The notes: generated by a model not told the origin, from the sequence alone. Shown: positions 25,738 through 34,413, numbered from the stretch's first letter. The stretch is DNA of 64,000 bases from Luteolibacter ambystomatis (GCF_018137965.1 NZ_CP073100.1:4537754-4601753); one strand, 5' to 3'. Program-made: numbers and translations.

Positions 25738-25933
25738 GGCCCTGCACCATATGCCTGTTTTCCGCAAAACCGCAAACTCTTAGAGCGTGTAACGAAACGC
25801 CGGTTGAAGCTCCCTCGTCCCGTTGGGACGAAGCAGGTTTCGATACACCCTCTTATGAGCCGGCGGCGGTTAGAATCGACTTGGAAAAAGCCGGGCCTGT
25901 GGAAAGGTGGGCGCTGACTCAACCCCTCAAACC

Positions 25934-26305
25934 ATGCTCAAGGAATTTCGCGAATTCATTCTCAAGGGAAACGCCATCGATCTGGCGGTCGGTGTGCTCA
26001 TCGGCGCCGCCTTCGGCGATGTGGTGAAGGCCTTCACCACCGGCATCATCAATCCGCTGATCAACGCGGCGGGAGGGAAGCCCGATGTTTCCCTGAAGCT
26101 CTGGATCTTCGACCTGGGCGTGGTGGTGAATGCCGTTCTCTCCCTGATCATCGTGGGTGCCATCCTGTTCTTCGTGTTCATCAAGCCGATGAACAGGCTG
26201 AAGACGATGATGGAGAAAAAGGCGGACGCTCCCGGTGAGCCGGAAATTCCCGCCGATGTGAAGCTGCTTGCCGAAATCCGGGATCTCCTCAAGAACAAGG
26301 CCTGA
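25934..26305 (+). CDS. mscL: Large-conductance mechanosensitive channel MscL
   Basis: 123-residue inner-membrane channel that opens as a pentamer under membrane tension during hypo-osmotic shock. It shows the N-terminal amphipathic helix MLKEFREFILKGN, TM1 pore helix AIDLAVGVLIGAAFGDVVKAF with the Gly-rich gate, a short periplasmic loop, TM2 (AVLSLIIVGAILFFVFIKPMNRL) and the C-terminal charged helix. It is slightly shorter than E. coli MscL (136) because of the loop. A small hairpin lies in the 196-bp leader. The acyltransferase gene starts soon after its stop. Confidence 0.95.
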   Translation: MLKEFREFILKGNAIDLAVGVLIGAAFGDVVKAFTTGIINPLINAAGGKPDVSLKLWIFDLGVVVNAVLSLIIVGAILFFVFIKPMNRLKTMMEKKADAPGEPEIPADVKLLAEIRDLLKNKA

Positions 26306-26368
26306 ACCCCGGCCGCACGCTTGGACACACCCGACCCGACTCCTTCTTCCCCGAATCCGGAAAAATTC

Positions 26369-27151
26369 ATGGCCATCGCCGACGCCCTGCCAGCGTTGGC
26401 GGGGGATGGCTGGCGTGCCACCGTCCGGGGCATGCTGGAATCCGTGCTGGGCATCGCCCGTTCCCGTCAGGCGTTCCTTGATGCGTCCCATGATCCGGAC
26501 CCGGCGGAGGACGTGCTGCGCCAGTTCGGCCTCACGCCGGATGCGGCGGGCGTGGTGGAGGCGATTCCGGCGGAAGGCGGGGTCATCGTGGTCTCGAATC
26601 ACCCCTTTGGCGGTGCGGATGCCCTGACCTTGATCGCGCTGTGCCTGAGGAAGCGCCGCGATTTCGCCATCCTCGCCAATGAAATGGCGGCGGCAGCGCC
26701 CGGCGTGGGCCATTGGTTCCTGCCGCTCTCCATTCTCGGCGATCGCCAGGCCGCCCGTCAGAACGCTTTGACCCTCCGCTCCGCCCTGGAGCACTTGCGT
26801 GGCGGCGGCCTTTTGGCGGTCTTTCCCGCCGGAGAGGTGTCCACCTGGCGGGATCACCTCGGGCGGGTTGCGGACGGGCCATGGTCCCCGCACATCGCTG
26901 CCCTCGCCCGCAAGGCCGGAGTGCCGGTCCTGCCGGTGCGGTTTTTCGGGGAGAATCCGTCCTGGTTCCATCTGGCGGGTGCCATTCACCCCCTGATCCG
27001 GACCGCGCTGCTGCCGCGGGTGATTCTTTCCCGGAAGGGCGACAAGGTCTGCTGCCGGGCCGGAGAACTGGTGGAACCCGCTGATATCCAATCAGCGGAA
27101 GATGCCACTGCTTTTCTGAGACAGAGGCTGGAAGCGGTTCCGCTTCCGTGA
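26369..27151 (+). CDS. Hemolysin-like/OlsA-type lysophospholipid acyltransferase
   Basis: 260-residue glycerolipid acyltransferase (PlsC fold). The catalytic motif is present as N-H-P-F-G-G-A-D, the NHP-x4-D form of the 'hemolysin-like' subgroup, and the second motif F-P-A-G-E-V-S replaces FPEGTRS. In other bacteria this subgroup transfers an acyl chain onto a lyso-aminolipid or lysophosphatidate. A TTG at 26321 in the same frame would add 16 Pro-rich residues and is an alternative start. It is directly upstream of an OlsB-like N-acyltransferase, so the two enzymes may together make an ornithine-type aminolipid. Confidence 0.8.
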   Translation: MAIADALPALAGDGWRATVRGMLESVLGIARSRQAFLDASHDPDPAEDVLRQFGLTPDAAGVVEAIPAEGGVIVVSNHPFGGADALTLIALCLRKRRDFAILANEMAAAAPGVGHWFLPLSILGDRQAARQNALTLRSALEHLRGGGLLAVFPAGEVSTWRDHLGRVADGPWSPHIAALARKAGVPVLPVRFFGENPSWFHLAGAIHPLIRTALLPRVILSRKGDKVCCRAGELVEPADIQSAEDATAFLRQRLEAVPLP

Positions 27152-27271
27152 CGAAACCGTTGACGCGATCGGGTGGACTCCACCCCTCGTCATATCATGT
27201 TTCGCCTTGACGGATTCGCCAAACGCAGGCACTGGCGCTGCGCGCGAGACGAACCCCGGGACATCACCACG

Positions 27272-28243
27272 ATGAACCTTCAGCCTCAAGATCCGAACTC
27301 CTCGCATGAGCGGGGACCCGCCGCATTCCAAGTATCGGTCGCCGCGCCCGCCGACCCGGCCGCCGTGCAGGCCGAAATCGCGCGCCTGGCCGCCAATGCC
27401 CCGCTGGCTTCCCAAGGCCGCTTCGACGTTTACCTGGCCTCCGCCGACGCCATTCCGGCCATCCTGCATGAGATCGGCCGCCTCCGCGAAATCGCCTTCC
27501 GGGCGGTGGGCGAGGGCAGTGGCAAGGCGCTGGACCTCGATATTTACGACCGCTCCTACCTCCACCTGTTCCTCTGGGACCGCGAGGCGAACGCCGTGGC
27601 CGGTGCCTACCGCCTCGGCCGCACCGATACCCTGCTGGCGGAGTTCGGCCCGGAGGGCCTCTACACCTCCACGCTCTTCAAGCTCGGCCAGCCGTTCCTC
27701 GATCATCTCACTCCCGGGCTGGAGCTGGGCCGCTCGTTCGTGGCGACGGAATACCAGCGCTCGATCCACCCGCTCGGCTTGCTCTGGCGCGGAATCAGCC
27801 GCTTCGTGGCGCGCTATCCGCGCTACGCCCGCCTCTTCGGACCGGTCAGCATTTCGAACGACTACACCGCCGTCTCGCAGGAGCTGATCGTGCGTTTCAT
27901 GCGTGGCAATCGTCGTGACGCGAACTTCGCCGACGCGGTGGAGCCCTTTCACCCCTACGATGGGATTGACTTGGAAATGGACGAGATCAGCAGCCGCCTC
28001 GGCTCGATTGAGGAAGTGTCCGCCGCGATCGCCCAGGTCGAGCCGGATGGCAAGGGCGTGCCGGTGCTGCTGCGCCAGTACCTGAAGCTCAATGCAACCC
28101 TGTTGGAGTTCAATGTCGATCCGGACTTCGCCAACGTGCTCGACGCGCTGGTGCTGGTGGATTTGAACCGCGCTCCGGACGAGGTACTGGTCCGCTACAT
28201 GGGAGCGGAGAACCTCGCCGCATTCCGCGCTGCCGCGGTTTGA
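27272..28243 (+). CDS. OlsB-like GNAT N-acyltransferase
   Basis: 323-residue protein of the Acetyltransf_5/'putative hemolysin' GNAT group, to which ornithine N-acyltransferase OlsB belongs. Typical segments are RLREIAFRAVGEGSG, DRSYLHLFLWD, GAYRLGRTD, ELGRSFVATEYQ, LFGPVSISNDY, and VLLRQYLKLNATLLEFNVDPDF near the end. OlsB makes lyso-ornithine lipid from a 3-hydroxyacyl donor, and the preceding gene would add the second acyl chain. The amino acid head group is not predictable. ATG 27197 is an alternative start (25 residues longer). No Shine-Dalgarno sequence decides between them. Confidence 0.8.
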   Translation: MNLQPQDPNSSHERGPAAFQVSVAAPADPAAVQAEIARLAANAPLASQGRFDVYLASADAIPAILHEIGRLREIAFRAVGEGSGKALDLDIYDRSYLHLFLWDREANAVAGAYRLGRTDTLLAEFGPEGLYTSTLFKLGQPFLDHLTPGLELGRSFVATEYQRSIHPLGLLWRGISRFVARYPRYARLFGPVSISNDYTAVSQELIVRFMRGNRRDANFADAVEPFHPYDGIDLEMDEISSRLGSIEEVSAAIAQVEPDGKGVPVLLRQYLKLNATLLEFNVDPDFANVLDALVLVDLNRAPDEVLVRYMGAENLAAFRAAAV

Positions 28244-28280
28244 AGTTTCGGCCCCGGCGTTCCCGTGCGATGACTGCCGC

Positions 28281-29003
28281 ATGACGGTGGTCAAGGAGTG
28301 CGGGACGCTGGAGGACGCGTGGATGGCGAAGAACCTGTTGGAGAACGAAGGCATTCCCGCGGACATTCTCGATGAGGCCTTGGCCTCCACCGCGCCCTAT
28401 TTGTTGAACTCCTCCGGCATCCGGGTGGCGGTGGCGGATGAGGACGCCGCAGCCGCCCGCCAGCACCTCGGACTTCCGCCCCTGTCGGAGACCGCCCGCA
28501 ATCGCCGCCAGACGGTGCCCGGATGGCTGGTTTTCGCCATTGTCGTTACGGCGGTGATCAGCCTCTTCGTCGTGGGGGTGAGCCAGAACCGGTCCGGAGG
28601 CCGTTCCGCCGCTCTCAAACAGGAATACGACCGCAATGGAGATGGCAGGATCGACAAGAGGATCGAATCCACGTCCAACGGAAATCCGGCGCTCGTGTTC
28701 CGGGATGACAACTACGACGGCCGCTGGGATACCCGTGAGGAATATGAAAATGGCGAACGGGTGCGTTCCCAGAGAGATCTCGATCTCGATGGCACCTTCG
28801 ACAGTGTCACCATCTGGAAAAACGACCTGCCCGTCACCACCACCGTCACCCCGGGTGGCAGCGGTTTCCCCTTGATCCGCTACGATTACAAGAATGGCAA
28901 TCCGGACACCCGCTGGGAGGATGACGATCGTGACGGGGCTTGGAACACCTGCATCAGCTACGATGCCATGGGCCGGGAAACCGGGCGCAAGAGCCTGCGC
29001 TGA
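28281..29003 (+). CDS. DUF2007 domain protein with DxDxDG calcium-loop-like repeats
   Basis: 240 residues in three parts. An N-terminal DUF2007 'putative signal transducing' domain (about 1-70, KECGTLEDAWMAKNLLENEGIPADI...GIRVAVADEDAAAARQHL) is followed by one transmembrane helix (about 82-100, WLVFAIVVTAVISLFVVGV). The C-terminal region has four acidic loops of the form D-x-[DN]-x-D-G (DRNGDGRID, DDNYDGRWD, DLDLDGTFD, DDDRDGAWN), spaced 25-50 residues and resembling EF-hand or dockerin calcium sites. The combination suggests a membrane protein with a calcium-stabilised external domain. Function unknown. Confidence 0.72.
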   Translation: MTVVKECGTLEDAWMAKNLLENEGIPADILDEALASTAPYLLNSSGIRVAVADEDAAAARQHLGLPPLSETARNRRQTVPGWLVFAIVVTAVISLFVVGVSQNRSGGRSAALKQEYDRNGDGRIDKRIESTSNGNPALVFRDDNYDGRWDTREEYENGERVRSQRDLDLDGTFDSVTIWKNDLPVTTTVTPGGSGFPLIRYDYKNGNPDTRWEDDDRDGAWNTCISYDAMGRETGRKSLR

Positions 29004-29005
29004 AA

Positions 29006-29045
29006 CGAAAAACGGGCGGCACCGTCCTGCGGGCCGCCCGTTTCG
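29006..29045. terminator. Bidirectional rho-independent terminator
   Basis: CGAAAAACGGGCGGC pairs with GCCGCCCGTTTCG around an 11-base loop. It separates the DUF2007 gene (plus) from azurin (minus), which converge on it. Confidence 0.85.
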
Positions 29046-29058
29046 AAATTCAGAAGGC

Positions 29059-29508
29059 TTACTTGGCCTTCACGGTCATCACGCCCTGCATCACGGCGAA
29101 GTGGCCGGGGAAGGTGCAGAGGAACGGATAGGAACCCGGCTCGGTCGGAGCGGTGAAGGTGACGGTGTCGGACTCGCCGCCGCCGATGGTCTTGGTGTGG
29201 GCGACGATCTGGGCCTTCGACTCGGCATCACCCGGGATGTAGTCGGTGTCCTTGGCGGTCATGGCCTTCGTGGCGAAGGTGGCGACCACGGTGCCGGACT
29301 TGAGGATCACCACATTGTGGCCCATCGCGGCTTTCGGCAACTTGCCGATATGCTTGAGGGTGAGGCTCACGCTCTGGCCGGCGGTCACGTCGAAGGCTTT
29401 CGAGCTGAACTGCATCGCGTCGTTGCCGGTGAGTTCGACCTTGGCGTCTTCAGCGATGGCGACAGGCGCGAGAACGGCGGCAGCGAGAGAAATGATCAGT
29501 TTTTTCAT
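29059..29508 (-). CDS. azu: Azurin (type 1 blue-copper electron carrier)
   Basis: 149 residues with signal peptide MKKLIISLAAAVLAPVAIA. The mature cupredoxin is about 130 residues. Copper ligands are visible: His in KAAMGHNVVIL, and the C-terminal triad Cys-His-Met in the segment FLCTFPGHFAVMQG (C-x4-H-x3-M). Azurin-specific segments TFTAPTEPGSYPFLCTFPGH and LTLKHIGKLPKAAMGHN are intact. It is a soluble periplasmic electron shuttle between the bc1 or alternative complex III and terminal oxidases or peroxidases. Monocistronic. Confidence 0.95.
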   Translation of the reverse strand: MKKLIISLAAAVLAPVAIAEDAKVELTGNDAMQFSSKAFDVTAGQSVSLTLKHIGKLPKAAMGHNVVILKSGTVVATFATKAMTAKDTDYIPGDAESKAQIVAHTKTIGGGESDTVTFTAPTEPGSYPFLCTFPGHFAVMQGVMTVKAK

Positions 29509-29710
29509 GTTGGAGAGAATGGTTTAACGCCCCGAAGTTGCATGATCTTTCGGCCCGGCGCAACCCGGATGCGTTATCAACAGGGCGGAATCGCCGGAAA
29601 GCCTCCGGTTTGACGCCGGATCATTGCCGCCACAGGGATTTCCTCTCGTCAAGGCGCGCGCCGAAGTCTAAAAGAAAGGCGGTGTTGTTGGAAATTTTTC
29701 CCGACACAAG

Positions 29711-29727
29711 TTGGCACGACCGTTGCT
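29711..29727 (+). promoter_or_regulatory. Sigma-54 (-24/-12) promoter of the P-II gene
   Basis: TTGGCACGACCGTTGCT matches the RpoN consensus TTGGCACG-N4-TTGCW at every defined position. Transcription would start about 12 bases after the GC of the -12 element (near 29738), leaving a leader of about 18 bases before ATG 29756. Confidence 0.92.
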
Positions 29728-29731
29728 ATAG

Positions 29732-30103
<372 letters not shown>

Positions 30104-30129
30104 TTTTCCGTTCGTTTGCTGGAAACTCT

Positions 30130-30169
30130 ACCGGCGGTATCCTTCGGGATGCCGCCGGTTTTGTTTTTT
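30130..30169 (+). terminator. Rho-independent terminator of the P-II gene
   Basis: ACCGGCGG-t-ATCC, a TTCG tetraloop, then GGAT-g-CCGCCGGT and TTTGTTTTTT. A very strong stem with a classic tetraloop. Confidence 0.93.
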
Positions 30170-30180
30170 CTGGCAGGGGG

Positions 30181-31299
30181 TCATTTCAAGACCCACTTGG
30201 CGGTGGCGCAGGCCGCGGTGTCCGGGCGATCCGCGAGGGAGGCGGTGATCGCTTCCCGCGTGCGCTCGATTCCGCCCTCGTGGACCACCTTGCCGTTCAC
30301 TTTCACCGTCACCGCTTGATCGAGATCAAGGAGGGCGTCGGAGAGCCAGAGAATGGTTTCCGGAGCAACGTCGCCATCAAGCGTGATGGTCTGGTTCTCG
30401 ACCGTGGCGGTGATCCTTGCTCCGGCTTTCGTGGAGGCGGCCGGGACTCCCAGCCAGTAGAAGCGTTCGTGGATGATGTCATCCTGTACCCATATGATTT
30501 TCTTCGGCCAGGTGCGGCGGGTGAAACCGGCCATCCACGGGACGGCCTCGGCATCCTTGCGGTCCATCCAGTGGCCCAGCCCCTCGTAGATCCGGACCAT
30601 GTGGGTGTAGCCGTCCGGATCGTCCTTCTGGAGCTGGTCGAGTTTCTCGCCGTATTCCTTGCAGAGCTTGTTCCGGTCGTAGGCGCGGTCCCACCCGCCG
30701 CAAAAGATGGCGAAGGGCACGTTCCGCAGGCTGGCCAGCGCCATGTCTCCCGGATGGCCGGCCATCATCGCGACCGCCGCAAAGCGATCCCCCATGCGCG
30801 GGCCGAGCTGCCACGCGCCATCGCCCCCCGCCGAGTAGCCCATCAGATAGACCTTTTCGGAATCGACCCCGCGCACCGCGATCATGTCCTCGATGATCCG
30901 TGAGAACATCGGATCGATGTGGCCCTCATGCCAGAGGTTCCATGTATTGGTGGGAGCGCGCGGCGCGATGTAGATGCCCTCCGGCGGCTGGTAGAGTTTG
31001 ATCTGGTTCTGCCACTGCTGGTCATTGACGGTCGGCGATGCATTGCCGCCGCCGTGCATGGAGATCCACAGGCTGCGCTTGCCCGCAGGGGCGTCTCCGA
31101 AGGTTTTCTCCAGCCACGGCATCGTCTTGTCGCCGAGGGTGATCGACTTCGCCTCCATCTCGGCGGCACGTTCCGTTTTCAGGTTGGTGAGGCGTTCCGC
31201 GGCGAGCTTCGTGACCAGGTCCGCAGCCTCCTTTTTCTCCAATCCCGCGGTGGCAAGGGAGGTGGCGAATGACAGGCAGACGAGAATCCGGAATCGCAT
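30181..31299 (-). CDS. Secreted alpha/beta hydrolase (PHB-depolymerase-like)
   Basis: 372 residues with a signal peptide (MRFRILVCLSFATSLATA). Alpha/beta-hydrolase landmarks are the oxyanion-hole strand SLWISMHGGGNASP (HGGG), nucleophile elbow G-Y-S-A-G-G (Ser in the middle), and a probable catalytic His in the segment GLGHWMD. A C-terminal beta domain (about 290-372, ITLDGDVAPETILWLSDALLD) is extra. It is probably an esterase or peptidase-like hydrolase acting outside the cytoplasm; substrate unknown. Convergent with the P-II gene. Confidence 0.8.
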   Translation of the reverse strand: MRFRILVCLSFATSLATAGLEKKEAADLVTKLAAERLTNLKTERAAEMEAKSITLGDKTMPWLEKTFGDAPAGKRSLWISMHGGGNASPTVNDQQWQNQIKLYQPPEGIYIAPRAPTNTWNLWHEGHIDPMFSRIIEDMIAVRGVDSEKVYLMGYSAGGDGAWQLGPRMGDRFAAVAMMAGHPGDMALASLRNVPFAIFCGGWDRAYDRNKLCKEYGEKLDQLQKDDPDGYTHMVRIYEGLGHWMDRKDAEAVPWMAGFTRRTWPKKIIWVQDDIIHERFYWLGVPAASTKAGARITATVENQTITLDGDVAPETILWLSDALLDLDQAVTVKVNGKVVHEGGIERTREAITASLADRPDTAACATAKWVLK

Positions 31300-31373
31300 C
31301 CCGGCTGACTATCGCGGGAGCCACAGGGAGCAAGGACATTCCTATGACCGTCATACTCTGCTAGAATGGGCTC

Positions 31374-31802
31374 ATGACCCTGACCTGGTTCCACTGGGCG
31401 CTGCTGTCCGCCGTGTTCGCTGCGTTGACCACCATTTTCGCCAAGGTGGGATTGCAGGGTGTGGATTCGGACTTTGCCACGCTGATCCGCACCTTCGTGA
31501 TCCTGCTGGTGCTCGCGGCTTTCGTGATGGCCACGGGCAAATGGAGCAATCCGGCTCAACTATCCACCAAGGCTTGGTGCTTCCTCGTGCTCTCCGCGCT
31601 CGCGACGGGCGCCTCATGGGTCTGCTACTTCCGTGCGTTGAAAGATGGCACGGCTTCCCAAGTGGCTCCCATCGACAAATCCAGCCTGCTGCTTGTCGCC
31701 GCCTTCGCCTTGCTATTCCTCAAGGAGCGTCCTTCGCCACGCGAATGGGCGGGCATCCTGATGGTGGGAGCGGGAGTGGTGGTGCTGGGTCTGAAGAAGT
31801 AG
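31374..31802 (+). CDS. EamA-domain small transporter (half-size DMT)
   Basis: 142-residue inner-membrane protein containing a single EamA domain (5 TM segments) instead of the usual two. The EamA end signature ALLFLKERPSPREWAGILMVGAGVVVL is present. Single-domain members are thought to function as homo- or heterodimers, like EmrE-type proteins. Substrate unknown. It stands alone between oppositely oriented genes. Confidence 0.82.
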   Translation: MTLTWFHWALLSAVFAALTTIFAKVGLQGVDSDFATLIRTFVILLVLAAFVMATGKWSNPAQLSTKAWCFLVLSALATGASWVCYFRALKDGTASQVAPIDKSSLLLVAAFALLFLKERPSPREWAGILMVGAGVVVLGLKK

Positions 31803-31808
31803 CTTCCT

Positions 31809-32594
31809 TCAAAACTCGAGGGCCGCCCTCACCGCGGCGACATGGGCGGCTACCCGGGAGGCAAGAGGAGCGCTGCTGGGGGTCTCGAAGGTGAAGGACA
31901 GGCCGCAACCGTTCTTGGCGAGGAAGATCGCCTCGGGCCAGTGGTCCGGCATGTCCGCTTCCGCCGGATGGTAGATCCAGCCGGGTTCGCGGATGTCGTG
32001 GTCATCGATGACCGCGTTCGGCTCCGCCGGGAACCAGGGCGAGACCGCTTCCAGAATCGCGCGGGCCCGGTCCGGCCGGTCCGGGCCGCAGTTGATCTCG
32101 TAGAAATAGAATCCGGTGCTTTCCCAGTCCTCGTGGAGCGAGATGAAGCGGTCCGCGATGCCATTGGCATGAAGCCACTTCGTATGGGCGCAGACCTCGG
32201 GAGTACGACGAACCCAGTAGTCACGGTTGAGGTCGCGGCCATCGGCGTTCTCGCGGCGTCCCATCGCCAGGCCGGTGGGGTTGAGTGCCGGGCAGAGCAG
32301 CCATTCGCCCTGGTCGTGAAAGGCGCCGGAGCGCATCAACTCCAACAGTGCGAGCGGCCCGGCGGGTTCGTCGCCGTGGATGCCGGCGGAGAGATAGGAG
32401 CGCTTGCCGGAGCCGGGCTTCAGCCACGCCATCAGGTCTCCGGAGGGAGTGCTGCCGTAGCGGTGCGGACGAAATCCGGCGGCCACCGCCGCAGAGGCGA
32501 AAGCGGGCAGAAAGCCGGGCCAATCGAAAGTCTCACTCACCGCAGCCAGCATGGCGTGGAGCCGCCGGTCACGCAACTCCCGGGCGTGCTTCAC
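31809..32594 (-). CDS. M14-type zinc carboxypeptidase / AstE-AspA-like deacylase
   Basis: 261-residue cytosolic metallohydrolase. The zinc motif GIHGDEPAG (His and Glu ligands, about residues 72-80), substrate-binding DLNRDYW (Asn-Arg), third ligand His in SLHEDWES, and a late FTFETPSS with the catalytic Glu position fit the succinylglutamate desuccinylase/aspartoacylase and M14 DUF2817-like families. It starts at GTG 32594, overlapping the terC stop by four bases (GTGA), which shows translational coupling with terC. Substrate unknown (peptidoglycan peptide or acyl-amino acid). Confidence 0.8.
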   Translation of the reverse strand: MKHARELRDRRLHAMLAAVSETFDWPGFLPAFASAAVAAGFRPHRYGSTPSGDLMAWLKPGSGKRSYLSAGIHGDEPAGPLALLELMRSGAFHDQGEWLLCPALNPTGLAMGRRENADGRDLNRDYWVRRTPEVCAHTKWLHANGIADRFISLHEDWESTGFYFYEINCGPDRPDRARAILEAVSPWFPAEPNAVIDDHDIREPGWIYHPAEADMPDHWPEAIFLAKNGCGLSFTFETPSSAPLASRVAAHVAAVRAALEF

Positions 32595-33376
32595 TCCGCC
32601 CCCGCTTCATCCCGCTGGCGGTGCGGCCAGCCGAACAAACGGTGGGTGATCACCGGGATGATGAACAGCAGCAGCATCAGCACCGACCAGATGATCTTGA
32701 ACGTCTGGCTTTCGATCAGATGGGCGAAGCCGGACTCCGGCTGGAAGTGGACCCACAGGCCTGCCACCAGTTTCAATCCGAGCAGGCCGACCACCACGAA
32801 GGCGCAGGTTTCCAGGAATGGATAGCGGTGCATCAGCTTCACGAAGCCTTGGGCGGCGAAACGCATGCCAAGGATGCCGACGAAGACCCCCATGCAGATC
32901 AGGTAGGTGTTGTCCGTGAGGGCGTTCGCCACCAGTACGTTGTCGATCGAGAACATCAGGTCCATCACCTCGACTCCGAGCACGGTGGCCCAGAACACGC
33001 CGATCCAGCCGGTGATTTGTTGGAAAAACCAATTTCCATCACCCGGCACGCTTGATTCCGCGGCCTCCTCGATATGCTCGTGGGTGGCGAAGTGCTTGAT
33101 GGCGAGCCACAGCAGATAGGCTCCGCCGAGCGGGCCGACCCACCACACCTTGGTGAGGAAGTTCACGGCGAGAATGCAGGAGCCGCGCAGCACGTAGCCG
33201 AGCAGGAGGCCGATGCGCAATGCCCTGCCCCGTTGATCCACCGGCAGCTTCCGCACCATGGTGGCCAGCACCGCGGCATTGTCCACCGACAGCACGCCTT
33301 CGAAAACGATGATGCCGAGAACGATCGGAACCGCCGCCTTCAGGTCCTGTCCGAAAATCTGGTGAAGCCAATCCAT
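32591..33376 (-). CDS. TerC-family integral membrane protein
   Basis: 261 residues, 7 TM helices. TerC hallmarks are FEGVLSVDNAAVLA and VEVMDLMFSIDNVLVANALT, the paired acidic (E/D)...S-[VI]-D-N motifs that bind metal. Family members export Mn2+ or similar ions, often to metallate secreted enzymes. ATG 33376 is chosen because it puts a short amphipathic start (MDWLHQIFGQD) before TM1; the longer open frame to 33526 is Arg/Pro-rich. It is co-transcribed with the M14-type gene downstream. Confidence 0.9.
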   Translation of the reverse strand: MDWLHQIFGQDLKAAVPIVLGIIVFEGVLSVDNAAVLATMVRKLPVDQRGRALRIGLLLGYVLRGSCILAVNFLTKVWWVGPLGGAYLLWLAIKHFATHEHIEEAAESSVPGDGNWFFQQITGWIGVFWATVLGVEVMDLMFSIDNVLVANALTDNTYLICMGVFVGILGMRFAAQGFVKLMHRYPFLETCAFVVVGLLGLKLVAGLWVHFQPESGFAHLIESQTFKIIWSVLMLLLFIIPVITHRLFGWPHRQRDEAGAE

Positions 33377-33550
33377 GCGAGGCCGGGAGGGTGCCGCCCG
33401 CGTAAAACGGTGACAAGCCGCTTCTGGAGGAGATTCCCGGAAGTTCCGGGCGTCCTTGCGATCAGACGGCGTCGCGCCTTCATCCGGGGGCCTTCGATTC
33501 TGTTGGAGATCACTGGACGAAAACACGGGACGGCGTTAGCGTGCCACGCC

Positions 33551-34090
33551 ATGAAAAATGCAATCATCGCTTCGCTCGCACTGGGTGTGACGGCACTTAC
33601 CAGTTGTACCTACGACGCCTATCCCGGTGGTCCCGGACCCGGTTACCCGGGGGGTGGATATCCTGGTGGGGGTTACCCGGGCGGTGGCTATCCCGGTGGA
33701 GGCGCCCAAGCTTCCCAAGCCTACCGCCTGGGCCAGAGTGATGGCGCGCGCGACAAGCGCGCCGGACGCGGCTACAACCCGACCCGCGGCCAGTATTCCG
33801 TGGCCGCACCGTTCCGTGACAACTATCGCAGTGGTTACTCCTCCGGCTTCCGCTCTGTGAGCGGCGGTGGCGGCTGGGGTGGTGGTTCCGGCGGAGGTTG
33901 GGGCGGTGGTGGATATCCCGGCGGCGGCGGTTCCCACATGAATGTTTATCGCGCGGGCTACAGCGCGGGCATGAGCGACCGGCGCCGTGGCCTCGGTTAC
34001 AACTCCGCCCGCCACTGGGGTAGCGTTCCTTCCGGCGATCACGCCGAGTTCAATCGCGGTTATGCCGCCGGTTGGGCTGCGTCCCGCTGA
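33551..34090 (+). CDS. Glycine-rich lipoprotein with YPGGG repeats
   Basis: 179 residues. Lipoprotein signal (MKNAIIASLALGVTALTSC-TYD), then a Pro/Gly/Tyr-rich stretch with four exact YPGGG units (about residues 32-51). Two related 30-residue modules follow, the first being Y-R-L-G-Q-S-D-G-A-R-D-K-R-A-G-R-G-Y-N and the second Y-R-A-G-Y-S-A-G-M-S-D-R-R-R-G-L-G-Y-N, separated by poly-Gly. Likely a surface or outer-membrane structural lipoprotein. A terminator follows. Confidence 0.75.
   Translation: MKNAIIASLALGVTALTSCTYDAYPGGPGPGYPGGGYPGGGYPGGGYPGGGAQASQAYRLGQSDGARDKRAGRGYNPTRGQYSVAAPFRDNYRSGYSSGFRSVSGGGGWGGGSGGGWGGGGYPGGGGSHMNVYRAGYSAGMSDRRRGLGYNSARHWGSVPSGDHAEFNRGYAAGWAASR
33644..33703 (+). 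repeat. Four 15-bp in-gene repeats encoding YPGGG
   Basis: Four consecutive TAY-CCN-GGN-GGN-GGN units encode Y-P-G-G-G without interruption. Copy-number change by slippage would keep the frame. Confidence 0.85.
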
Positions 34091-34113
34091 AGACACTCCC
34101 GTCCAAACGCATC

Positions 34114-34145
34114 AAAGGGAAGGACGTCCGCGTCCTTCCCTTTTT
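34114..34145 (+). terminator. Rho-independent terminator of the Gly-rich lipoprotein gene
   Basis: AAAGGGAAGGACG / CGTCCTTCCCTTT stem with a four-base loop, then TT. Confidence 0.9.
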
Positions 34146-34201
34146 CGGTTCGTGGGAAAATCTCGTGGTTTGGAGCGGATCCACACCCGTTTCAGACCGG
34201 C

Positions 34202-34375
34202 TTAGTAAACCGGGGCACCGCTGGTGTCACCACCGCCGCCACCCTGGCTCTTGTTGGCGGAGGTTTCCATGCCCTGGCCAAGCAGGCGCAGGTCGCGACC
34301 GAAGCCGATGGCGGTGTTGCAGGAAGAAAGAAGAAGGCCCGCGGCGGCCGCGGCGAGGAGGAGCAGCGCTTTCAT
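34202..34375 (-). CDS. Entericidin A/B-family small lipoprotein
   Basis: 57 residues: a hydrophobic signal (MKALLLLAAAAAGLLLSSC) with a lipobox at LSSC, then the entericidin-like segment NTAIGFGRDLRLLGQGMETSANK. A Gly-rich tail and a C-terminal APVY follow. Entericidins are stress-related envelope lipoproteins proposed as antidote/toxin lipoproteins in enterobacteria; the role here is unknown. ATG 34387 (four residues longer) is an alternative start. Confidence 0.8.
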   Translation of the reverse strand: MKALLLLAAAAAGLLLSSCNTAIGFGRDLRLLGQGMETSANKSQGGGGGDTSGAPVY

Positions 34376-34413
34376 GGGAATTTCCATAACCCGTTTTTCC
34401 GGGTGCGCAATCA

